DNA from: Streptomyces sp. 840.1
GTDB lineage: Bacteria > Actinomycetota > Actinomycetes > Streptomycetales > Streptomycetaceae
NCBI RefSeq assembly: GCF_003751445.1
Contig: NZ_RJUU01000003.1
Span: forward strand, 124,001 to 188,000
Direction of reading: 5' to 3'
Length of the DNA: 64,000 nt
The translations under genes and the position numbers were made by a program. Below the pieces are notes generated by a model, which searched no databases, was not told the origin of the DNA, and saw only the letters and a list, made by a program, of their open reading frames with translations. This document shows, piece by piece, positions 16,294-23,946 of this stretch. Every line of letters starts with the position of its first letter. Positions within the stretch are counted from its first letter, which is position 1.

Positions 16294-17460
16294 ATGTCTG
16301 ATGTGTCGGCCGTCAAGGCAGCCCTGAAGTCTCAGGTGATCGAGACTCCTTCGTGGGGTTACGGCAACTCCGGGACACGTTTCAAGGTGTTCGCGCAGCC
16401 GGGGGTGCCGCGCGACCCGTTCGAGAAGATGGAGGACGCGGCGCAGGTACACGCGTTCACCGGGGTCGCGCCGAAGGTGTCGTTGCACATCCCCTGGGAC
16501 AAGGTGGCGGACTACGCGGCACTGACCCGGCACGCCGAGGGGCTCGGGCTGCGGATCGGCGCGATCAACTCGAACGTCTTCCAGGACGACGACTACAAGC
16601 TGGGCTCGGTCACCCACCCCGACGCGGCGGTGCGGCGCAAGGCCACCGATCACCTCCTGGAGTGCGTCGACGTCATGGACGAGACCGGCTCGCCCGATCT
16701 CAAGCTGTGGTTCTCCGACGGCACCAACTACCCCGGGCAGGACGACATCGCCGCCCGCCAGGACAGGCTGTCGGAAGCGCTGGCGGAGGTGTACGAGCGA
16801 CTGGGCGACGACCAGCGGATGCTGCTGGAGTACAAGCTCTTCGAGCCCGCGTTCTACACCACGGACGTGCCCGACTGGGGCACGGCCTACGCACACTGCC
16901 TGAAGCTGGGGGCGAAGGCCCAGGTGGTCGTGGACACCGGCCACCACGCCCCGGGAACGAACATCGAGTTCATCGTGGCGATCCTGCTGCGGGAGGGCAG
17001 GCTCGGCGCGTTCGACTTCAACTCCCGTTTCTACGCGGACGACGACCTCATGGTGGGCGCGGCCGATCCCTTCCAGCTGTTCCGGATCATGCACGAGGTG
17101 GTCAAGAACGGCGGCCTCAGGTCCGAGACCAACGTCAACTTCATGCTCGACCAGTGCCACAACATCGAGGCGAAGATCCCGGCGGTGATCCGCTCGGTCG
17201 CCAACGTCCAGGAGGCGACCGCGAAGGCGCTGCTGGTGGACAGGGACGCACTCGGTGCCGCACAGCGCTCGGGCGATGTGCTCGCGTCGAACGCCGTCCT
17301 GATGGATGCATACAACACCGATGTGCGGCCGCTGCTCGCTGAGGTGCGCGAGGAGCAGGGGCTGGCCCGTGACCCGTTCGCGGCCTACCTCGCCTCCGGC
17401 AACCAGGAACACATCGCGGCCGCCCGGGTGGGCGGCACGCAGGCCGGCTGGGGCGCCTGA
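16294..17460 (+). CDS. rhaI: L-rhamnose isomerase
   Basis: 388 aa TIM-barrel isomerase that converts L-rhamnose to L-rhamnulose, the first step of the pathway encoded here. It matches the actinobacterial/Pseudomonas RhaI type rather than the E. coli RhaA type. Metal-site segments are RMLLEYKLFEP (Glu), VVVDTGHHAPG (Asp, His), ETNVNFMLDQCHN, and FDFNSRFYADDDL (Asp cluster). GAGG lies 5 to 8 bases before the ATG. First gene of a four-gene operon; the next gene starts 91 bases downstream. Regulated by the operators just upstream if the reading there is right. Confidence 0.93.
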   Translation: MSDVSAVKAALKSQVIETPSWGYGNSGTRFKVFAQPGVPRDPFEKMEDAAQVHAFTGVAPKVSLHIPWDKVADYAALTRHAEGLGLRIGAINSNVFQDDDYKLGSVTHPDAAVRRKATDHLLECVDVMDETGSPDLKLWFSDGTNYPGQDDIAARQDRLSEALAEVYERLGDDQRMLLEYKLFEPAFYTTDVPDWGTAYAHCLKLGAKAQVVVDTGHHAPGTNIEFIVAILLREGRLGAFDFNSRFYADDDLMVGAADPFQLFRIMHEVVKNGGLRSETNVNFMLDQCHNIEAKIPAVIRSVANVQEATAKALLVDRDALGAAQRSGDVLASNAVLMDAYNTDVRPLLAEVREEQGLARDPFAAYLASGNQEHIAAARVGGTQAGWGA

Positions 17461-17551
17461 ACGCTCCCGTACGCCCCACAGCCTCCGTGCGCCCCACGGC
17501 ACCCATACGTCACCTGCCGCCAACGCTCTTCTCACCCCCGAAGGAACCCCT

Positions 17552-19597
17552 ATGACGTCCGCGACGCATGCCGAGGTCGCAGCGCTCCTGGAGCGCGCGC
17601 ACCGGCTCGGCTCCGATCCCCGCAACACCAACTACGCCGGTGGCAACACCTCGGTGAAGGCGTCCGGCGCCGATCCGGTCACCGGGGGCGGGACCGAGCT
17701 GCTCTGGGTCAAGGGGTCCGGGGGTGACCTCGGCACGCTGACGGAGGCAGGGCTCGCCGTCCTCCGGCTCGACCGGGTCCGCGCGCTCAAGGAGGTGTAT
17801 CCGGGCGTCGAGCGCGAGGACGAGATGGTGGCGGCCTTCGACTACTGCCTGCACGGCAAGGGCGGCGCCGCGCCCTCCATCGACACCGCCATGCACGCCC
17901 TGGTCGAGGCGGCCCACGTCGATCACCTGCATCCGGATTCGGGGATCGCCCTGGCGTGCGCGGCCGATGGCGAGGAGCTGACCGCCGAGTGTTTCGGTGA
18001 CAAGGTGGCCTGGGTGGGCTGGCGCCGGCCGGGATTTCAGCTCGGCCTCGACATCGCGGCCGTCAAGGAGGCCAGCCCGCAGGCGGTCGGGGTGGTTCTG
18101 GGCGGTCACGGAATCACCGCCTGGGGCGACACCTCCGAGGAGTGCGAACGCAACGCCCTGTGGATGATCCGGACCGCCGAGACGTTCCTGCGGGAACACG
18201 GCAGGGCCGAGCCGTTCGGGCCCGTCCTGTCGGACCGGCTGCCCCTGACCGAGCCCGAGCGCCGCGAACGAGCCGCCGCGCTGGCCCCGTTGATCCGGGG
18301 TCTGGCGTCCACGGACCGGCCCCAGGTGGGGCACTTCAGCGACGCCGCCCCGGTGCTGGACTTTCTCTCCCGCGCGGAGCACCCGCGCCTCGCCGCGCTC
18401 GGCACCTCGTGCCCGGACCACTTCCTGCGTACGAAGGTCAGCCCGCTGGTCCTGGACCTTCCGGCGGACGCCTCACTGGCCGAGGCGGAGTCGAGGCTGC
18501 GGGAGCTGCACGGGGAGTACCGCGCGACGTACCGCGCCTACTACGAGCGGCATGCCGCTCCCGGCTCGCCGGCCATGCGCGGCGCGGATCCGGCGATCGT
18601 GCTGGTGCCCGGGGTGGGCATGTTCTCCTTCGGGAAGGACAAGCAGACCGCCCGGGTGGCCGGGGAGTTCTACCTCAACGCCGTCAATGTGATGCGCGGC
18701 GCCGAGGCCGTCTCCTCGTACGCGCCGATCGAGGAGTCCGAGAAGTTCCGGATCGAGTACTGGGAGCTGGAGGAGGCCAAGCTGCGCCGGATGCCCGAAC
18801 CGAAGCCGCTGGCCACCCGGGTGGCGCTGGTGACCGGTGCGGGCTCGGGGATCGGGAAGGCCATCGCGCACCGGCTGGCAGCCGAGGGCGCGTGCGTGGT
18901 CGTCGCGGATCTGAACGCGGAGAACGCCGCCGCGGTCGCCGAGGACCTCGGCGGGGCCGACCGGGCGGTCGCGGTGACGGTCGACGTCACCAGTGAGGAG
19001 CAGATCGCCGCGGCGTTCGAGGCCGCCGTGCTCGCCTTCGGCGGTGTGGACCTCGTCGTCAACAACGCGGGGATCTCCATCTCCAAGCCGCTGCTGGAGA
19101 CGACGGCGCGCGACTGGGACCTGCAGCACGACATCATGGCGCGCGGTTCGTTCCTCGTGTCGCGGGAGGCCGCCCGGGTGATGCGGGCTCAGGGCATCGG
19201 CGGCGACATCGTCTACATCGCCTCCAAGAACGCCGTGTTCGCGGGACCGAACAACATCGCGTACTCCGCGGCCAAGGCCGACCAGGCGCACCAGGTGCGG
19301 TTGCTGGCGGCGGAGCTCGGCGAGCACGGGATCCGGGTGAACGGCGTCAACCCGGACGGGGTGGTGCGCGGTTCGGGGATCTTCGCCGCCGGCTGGGGCG
19401 CCCAGCGCGCGGCGACGTACGGCATCGAGGAGGAGAAGCTCGGGGAGTTCTACGCCCAGCGGACCCTGCTCAAGCGCGAGGTACTGCCCGAGCACGTCGC
19501 CAATGCCGTGTTCGCGCTGACCGGTGGCGACCTCACGCACACCACCGGTCTGCACATCCCTGTCGACGCCGGTGTGGCAGCCGCCTTCCTGCGATGA
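17552..19597 (+). CDS. Bifunctional rhamnulose-1-phosphate aldolase/lactaldehyde dehydrogenase-type SDR fusion
   Basis: 681 aa fusion. Residues about 1-400 are a class II aldolase domain with zinc-ligand HxH in DHLHPDSG (about 123-130) and a further His in LGGHGITAWG (about 183). From about 420 an SDR domain follows: TGAGSGIGKAIA, NNAGISI, catalytic Ser in YIASKNAV and YSAAK near 570. The aldolase half would split L-rhamnulose 1-phosphate to dihydroxyacetone phosphate and L-lactaldehyde, and the SDR half would oxidise or reduce the lactaldehyde. Such fusions are known in actinobacterial and Bacillus rhamnose loci. GAAGGA lies 7 bases before the ATG. Second gene of the operon. The exact chemistry of the SDR half is inferred. 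Confidence 0.92.
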   Translation: MTSATHAEVAALLERAHRLGSDPRNTNYAGGNTSVKASGADPVTGGGTELLWVKGSGGDLGTLTEAGLAVLRLDRVRALKEVYPGVEREDEMVAAFDYCLHGKGGAAPSIDTAMHALVEAAHVDHLHPDSGIALACAADGEELTAECFGDKVAWVGWRRPGFQLGLDIAAVKEASPQAVGVVLGGHGITAWGDTSEECERNALWMIRTAETFLREHGRAEPFGPVLSDRLPLTEPERRERAAALAPLIRGLASTDRPQVGHFSDAAPVLDFLSRAEHPRLAALGTSCPDHFLRTKVSPLVLDLPADASLAEAESRLRELHGEYRATYRAYYERHAAPGSPAMRGADPAIVLVPGVGMFSFGKDKQTARVAGEFYLNAVNVMRGAEAVSSYAPIEESEKFRIEYWELEEAKLRRMPEPKPLATRVALVTGAGSGIGKAIAHRLAAEGACVVVADLNAENAAAVAEDLGGADRAVAVTVDVTSEEQIAAAFEAAVLAFGGVDLVVNNAGISISKPLLETTARDWDLQHDIMARGSFLVSREAARVMRAQGIGGDIVYIASKNAVFAGPNNIAYSAAKADQAHQVRLLAAELGEHGIRVNGVNPDGVVRGSGIFAAGWGAQRAATYGIEEEKLGEFYAQRTLLKREVLPEHVANAVFALTGGDLTHTTGLHIPVDAGVAAAFLR

Positions 19598-19631
19598 CCG
19601 CGGCGACTGCGACGACGCGGACACGATTCTC

Positions 19632-21146
19632 ATGGCTGTGAACCCATACGACCGCGCGGCCGGCGAGGCCGTCTTCGCCGCCGTGGACCTCGGCGCCACC
19701 AGTGGCCGGGTGATGACGGGCCGGGTCGGTCCCGGCACCCTGGAACTGACCGAGGCGCATCGGTTCGCCAACACACCGGTGCGGCTTCCCGACGGGCTGC
19801 ACTGGGACGTACTGGCCCTGTACCAGGGGGTGCTGGACGGTTTGCGGGCGGCCGGGCGCGGCGGCCCGGTCGTCTCGATCGGCATCGACACCTGGGCGGT
19901 GGACTACGGACTGCTGGACGCCGACGGGGCGCTGCTCGGGGTGCCGTTCCACTACCGGGACTCGCGCAACAACGGGATGGCACGGCGGCTGCCGGACGGC
20001 TGCGGCCCGGCGGAGCTGTATGCCGTCAGCGGGTTGCAGCACCTGCCGTTCAACACGGTGTTCCAGTTGCTGGCGCACCGGGCCACGGCCCAGTGGGAGG
20101 CGGCACGGACGCTGCTGCTGATGCCCGATCTGCTGGTGCACTGGCTGACGGGATCGGTGGGTGCGGAGATCACGAACGCGTCGACGACCGGTCTGTTCGA
20201 CGCGCGCGCCGGTGACTGGTCGGATGCGCTGATCGGACGGCTGGGGCTGGCGCGTTCGCTCTTTCCGCCGTTGCGTGAGCCGGGTGATCCGGCGGGGACC
20301 CTGCTGGCCCACGTCGCCGGGGCCACCGGCCTGCCGGCCGGGACCCCGGTGACCACCGTCGCCTCGCACGACACGGCCTCCGCGGTCGTGGCGGTACCGG
20401 CGACGGAGCCGGACTTCGCGTACGTGTCGTGCGGCACCTGGTCGCTGGCCGGTCTGGAACTGGACTCCCCGGTGTTGTCGGAGGAGTCGCGGGCGGCGAA
20501 CTTCACCAACGAACGCGGGGTCGACGGCACCGTCCGCTACCTCCGCAACATCATGGGCATGTGGCTGCTGGAGGAGTGCCGCAGGGTGTGGGACCGCGAG
20601 GGCCCGCCCCTCGGTCTGGCCGGGCTGCTGGGCGAGGCGGCCGAGGCGGAGCCATTCGCCGCGGTGATCGATCCAGATGACGAGGCGTTCCTCACGCCGG
20701 GTGACATGCCGTCCCGGATCGACGCCCGTCTGCTGCGGACGGGGCAGCAGCCCCCTGCGGGCCGCGGGGGCTACGTGCGGTGCGTGCTGGAGAGCCTGGC
20801 GCTGGCCCACCGCAGGACGTTGCGACGGGCCGCGGAGCTGGCGGGCCGCGCGCCGGCGCGCATCCACCTGGTCGGCGGCGGCTCGCGCAACGAGCTGCTC
20901 TGCCAATGGACGGCGGACGCGAGCGGACTGCCGGTGACCGCGGGTCCCGCCGAGGCCACCGCCCTCGGGAACATCCTGCTGCAGGCCCGCGCCCACGGTC
21001 TGGTGGGCGACCTCGCCGGGGTGCGCCGGCTGGTCGCCCGTACCCAGGAGCTGCGGCACTACGAACCACGGGGGGACCGGCGGGACTGGGACCGCGCGGA
21101 GGCCCGGCTCACCGGGAAGTCACCTGCGAGGAAGGGAAGCACCTGA
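19632..21146 (+). CDS. rhaB: L-rhamnulokinase
   Basis: 504 aa FGGY-family sugar kinase that phosphorylates L-rhamnulose using ATP. AAVDLGATSGRVMTG holds the first phosphate loop, IGIDTWAVDYGLLD the catalytic-site Asp region, and HDTASAVVAVPA, SCGTWSLAG and HLVGGGSRNELLCQWTADA the C-terminal ATP-binding lobe. The RhaB-specific NIMGMWLLEECRRVW block is present. The ATG at 19632 lacks a strong ribosome site; a GTG two codons on is an alternative. It starts 34 bases after the aldolase fusion and its stop overlaps the next ATG (TGATG), so translation is coupled. Confidence 0.93.
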   Translation: MAVNPYDRAAGEAVFAAVDLGATSGRVMTGRVGPGTLELTEAHRFANTPVRLPDGLHWDVLALYQGVLDGLRAAGRGGPVVSIGIDTWAVDYGLLDADGALLGVPFHYRDSRNNGMARRLPDGCGPAELYAVSGLQHLPFNTVFQLLAHRATAQWEAARTLLLMPDLLVHWLTGSVGAEITNASTTGLFDARAGDWSDALIGRLGLARSLFPPLREPGDPAGTLLAHVAGATGLPAGTPVTTVASHDTASAVVAVPATEPDFAYVSCGTWSLAGLELDSPVLSEESRAANFTNERGVDGTVRYLRNIMGMWLLEECRRVWDREGPPLGLAGLLGEAAEAEPFAAVIDPDDEAFLTPGDMPSRIDARLLRTGQQPPAGRGGYVRCVLESLALAHRRTLRRAAELAGRAPARIHLVGGGSRNELLCQWTADASGLPVTAGPAEATALGNILLQARAHGLVGDLAGVRRLVARTQELRHYEPRGDRRDWDRAEARLTGKSPARKGST

Positions 21147-22609
21147 TGTCTGACGACCATGCCGCCGAGCCCGGCGGTGCCCTTGCGCGGACGTTGCGCC
21201 GCCGGACCCGGGTGGGCCTGGTCTCCGGCGGGCTCGGCGCGTACTGGCCGCAGTTCCCCGGGCTGCTCGATCAACTGCGGGAGTCGGCCCGGTTCGTGAC
21301 CGAGCGGATGGAGGAGATGGGCTGCGAGGTGGTCGACGCGGGCTTCGTCTCCGATCCGCAGGAGTCGGCCGGGGCGGCCGAGCAGTTGCGCCGGGCCGAC
21401 TGCGATCTGGTGGTGACCTTCCTGACGACGTACCTCACCGCCTCGATGGTGCTGCCGGTCGCCCAGCGCACCCGGACACCGGTGCTGGTCATCGACCTCC
21501 AGCCGACCGAGGCGATGGACCACGCGAAGACGGGCACGGGCCAGTGGCTGGCGTACTGCGGTCAGTGCCCGCTACCTGAGGTCGCCAACGTGTTCCGGCG
21601 CAGCGGCATCCCGTTCCGCTCGGTCTCCGGCCATCTGCGTGACGAGAACGCCTGGGGCCGGATCCGGCGCTGGATCTCGGCCGCCGGGGTGCGCGGTGCG
21701 CTGCGCCACGGGCGGCACGGGCTGATGGGGCATCTGTACCCGGGCATGCTCGACGTCTCCACCGACATGACGCTGGTCTCCTCGCAGCTGGGCGGCCATG
21801 TGGAGGTTCTGGAGTTCGACGACCTGCGGGTCAGGGTCTCGGCCGTCACGGACGAGGAGACCGCGGAACGGGTCGCGCTGGCCCGCAAGGTCTTCACCCT
21901 GGACGATTCGGTCGACGAGGGTGATCTCGCCTGGGCGGCCCGGGTCTCGGTCGGCCTCGACCGGCTGGTGGCCGACTTCGCGCTCGACAGCCTCGCCTAC
22001 TACCACCGGGGGCTGGAGGGCGAGATCCATGAGCGGCTGGGGGCCGGCATGATCCTCGGCGCCTCGCTCCTGACCGCCCGCGGGGTACCGATGGCCGGTG
22101 AGTACGAGCTGCGCACCAGCCTGGCGATGCTGATCGCCGACACCATGGGGGCGGGCGGTTCGTTCACCGAACTGCAGGCCCTCAACTTCCGGGACCGGGT
22201 CGTGGAGATGGGGCACGACGGCCCCGCCCATCTGGCGATCAGCGCGAGGGACCCGCTGCTGCGCGGTCTGGGCGTGTACCACGGCAAGCGCGGCTGGGGG
22301 GTCAGCGTCGAGTTCGACGTCACCCACGGGCCGGTCACCACGTTCGGCATCGGTCAGGAGGCCGACGGTTCGTTCGTGCTGATCGCGTCCGAGGGGGAGG
22401 TCGTGCCCGGTCCCCTGCTGGAGATCGGCAATACGACCTCCCGGGTCGACTTCGGCTTCGATCCCGGTGAGTGGACCGATGCCTGGTCCGCCACGGGCAT
22501 CGGTCACCACTGGGCGCTGTGCACGGGTCACCGCGCCAAGGACTTCCGGGCCGCCGCGGACCTGCTGGGTCTGCCGTTCCGTACGGTGACCGGGCCCAAC
22601 CCTCTCTGA
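21146..22609 (+). CDS. L-fucose/L-arabinose isomerase-family protein in the rhamnose operon
   Basis: 487 aa. The body fits the fucose/arabinose isomerase fold: GLVSGGLGAYWPQF at the start, FVSDPQESAGAAEQLRRADCDLVV, HLRDENAWGRIRRW, MGHLYPGMLDV. The C-terminal part contains AGGSFTELQALNFRDRVVEMGHDGPAHLAI, with the Glu and His residues expected to bind Mn. GGAAGGGA precedes the ATG, which overlaps the kinase stop. Because a rhamnose isomerase is already present, this protein probably handles a second deoxysugar or pentose feeding into the same pathway, or is a paralogue with changed function. Last gene of the operon. Confidence 0.85.
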   Translation: MSDDHAAEPGGALARTLRRRTRVGLVSGGLGAYWPQFPGLLDQLRESARFVTERMEEMGCEVVDAGFVSDPQESAGAAEQLRRADCDLVVTFLTTYLTASMVLPVAQRTRTPVLVIDLQPTEAMDHAKTGTGQWLAYCGQCPLPEVANVFRRSGIPFRSVSGHLRDENAWGRIRRWISAAGVRGALRHGRHGLMGHLYPGMLDVSTDMTLVSSQLGGHVEVLEFDDLRVRVSAVTDEETAERVALARKVFTLDDSVDEGDLAWAARVSVGLDRLVADFALDSLAYYHRGLEGEIHERLGAGMILGASLLTARGVPMAGEYELRTSLAMLIADTMGAGGSFTELQALNFRDRVVEMGHDGPAHLAISARDPLLRGLGVYHGKRGWGVSVEFDVTHGPVTTFGIGQEADGSFVLIASEGEVVPGPLLEIGNTTSRVDFGFDPGEWTDAWSATGIGHHWALCTGHRAKDFRAAADLLGLPFRTVTGPNPL

Positions 22610-22622
22610 CGGGGCCCGTCAG
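22606..22622. terminator. Compact hairpin shared by convergent stops
   Basis: CTGACGG-GGC-CCGTCAG contains both the stop of the isomerase-like gene and the stop of the convergent CoA-hydratase gene, which are 9 bases apart. Short stem, tentative terminator. Confidence 0.4.
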
Positions 22623-23686
22623 GAAGCTGCCGGGGCGCCCAGGCCGAGTTCACCGTCGCCGAGGGAGGCGAAGAACCGCTCCACGTCGGCGTCGGTGACC
22701 TCGGTGAGCCCGGCGGGGCTCCACCGCGGGTTGCGGTCCTTGTCCACGATCTGGGCGCGTACGCCCTCGACCAGGTCGGGCCGGGTGAAGGCGGTGGACG
22801 AGACGCGGTACTCCTGGTTCAGCACCGCTTCCAGGCCGTCGAGGCGACGGGTCCTGCGAACGGCTTCGAGGGTCACCTTGAGCGCGGTGGGCGACTTCGC
22901 CAGGATCGTGGCGGCGGTCTCCTTGGCGGCGGGCTCACCGCAGTCGCCGAGGCGCTCGACGATCGCCTCGACGGTGGCGGCGCCGTAGCAGGAGTCGATC
23001 CAGTCGCGCTGTGCGGCCAGCTCGCCTCCGGTGGCCGTGCCGGCGCGGCTCCGCACCGTCTCGACGACTTCCTCGGGTGTGGCGCAGAGTTCCAGGGCCG
23101 AGATCAGGGCGGGTAGCTCGCGCGAGGGCACGAAGTGGCCGGCGAGGCCGCACAGCAGCGCGTCCGCCGCGCCGACGGCTGCCCCGGTGAGCGCCAGGTG
23201 GGTGCCGAGTTCGCCCGGCGCCCTGCCCAGGAGGTAGGTACCGCCCACATCCGGGACAAATCCGATTCCGGTCTCGGGCATCGCGATGCGCGAACGCTCG
23301 GTGACGATCCGGATCGAGCCATGGGCCGAGACACCGACGCCGCCGCCCATGACGATGCCGTCCATGATCGCGACGTACGGCTTGGGGAACCGGGCGATAC
23401 GGGCGTTGAGCCGGTACTCGTCACGCCAGAAGTCCAGCGCGCTCCCGCCGCCGGCCAGGGCGTCGTCGCGGATGGCGCGGATGTCGCCGCCGGCGCACAG
23501 CCCCCGCTCCCCCGCCCCGGTGAGCAGCACGGCGGCGACCGAGTCGTCCTGTTCCGCCGCGTCCAGCGCTTCCGCCATGCGCAGCACCATGGTGTGGTTC
23601 AGCGCGTTCAGGGCTCGGGGGCGGTTGAGCGTGATGTGGCGGATGCGTCCCTCGGTGTGCAGCAGGACGGGATCCTCGTGGTTCAT
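22619..23686 (-). CDS. Enoyl-CoA hydratase/3-hydroxyisobutyryl-CoA hydrolase-family protein
   Basis: 355 aa. Crotonase fold with oxyanion-hole segments AGERGLCAGGDIRAI (about 55-70) and MDGIVMGGGVGVS (about 108-120). RIAMPETGIGFVPDVGG carries the acidic residue used by 3-hydroxyisobutyryl-CoA hydrolases. Length, longer than plain enoyl-CoA hydratases, and the C-terminal extension (FTRPDLVEGVRAQIVDKDRNPRW) also favour the hydrolase subgroup, which acts in valine degradation. GGAG 8 bases before the ATG. No other valine pathway gene is adjacent. Confidence 0.9.
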   Translation of the reverse strand: MNHEDPVLLHTEGRIRHITLNRPRALNALNHTMVLRMAEALDAAEQDDSVAAVLLTGAGERGLCAGGDIRAIRDDALAGGGSALDFWRDEYRLNARIARFPKPYVAIMDGIVMGGGVGVSAHGSIRIVTERSRIAMPETGIGFVPDVGGTYLLGRAPGELGTHLALTGAAVGAADALLCGLAGHFVPSRELPALISALELCATPEEVVETVRSRAGTATGGELAAQRDWIDSCYGAATVEAIVERLGDCGEPAAKETAATILAKSPTALKVTLEAVRRTRRLDGLEAVLNQEYRVSSTAFTRPDLVEGVRAQIVDKDRNPRWSPAGLTEVTDADVERFFASLGDGELGLGAPAAS

Positions 23687-23850
23687 GCGTGCGCTCCGGT
23701 CAGCCCCAGTACGTGCCGCTCCGCCGGTCACGGGCGGCCTTACGGTGCCATTGTGCGCGGCGGCCCCGGAGGCCTGGCACGAGGGGTGGCAGCGGCCGTG
23801 CGGAACTGCGCCGGAGCCCTTCGGAGCGGGATTCCGCTGTGGCAGCCGTA

Positions 23851-23912
23851 CCCGACCGGCCAGACAATTGGGTCAGTCAGTCCCGACCGGCCAGATAATC
23901 GGGTCAGTCAGT
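23851..23912 (+). repeat. Two tandem 31-bp repeats before the phosphatase gene
   Basis: Two adjoining copies of a 31-base unit (23851-23881 and 23882-23912), starting CCCGACCGGCCAGA and ending GGGTCAGTCAGT, differ at two positions (CAATTG versus TAATCG in the centre). They end 34 bases before the phosphatase ATG. Could be paired binding sites; no hairpin is evident. Confidence 0.75.
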
Positions 23913-23946
23913 ACGGCAGCCCCGCCGGACGATCTTCGGAGCAGGA

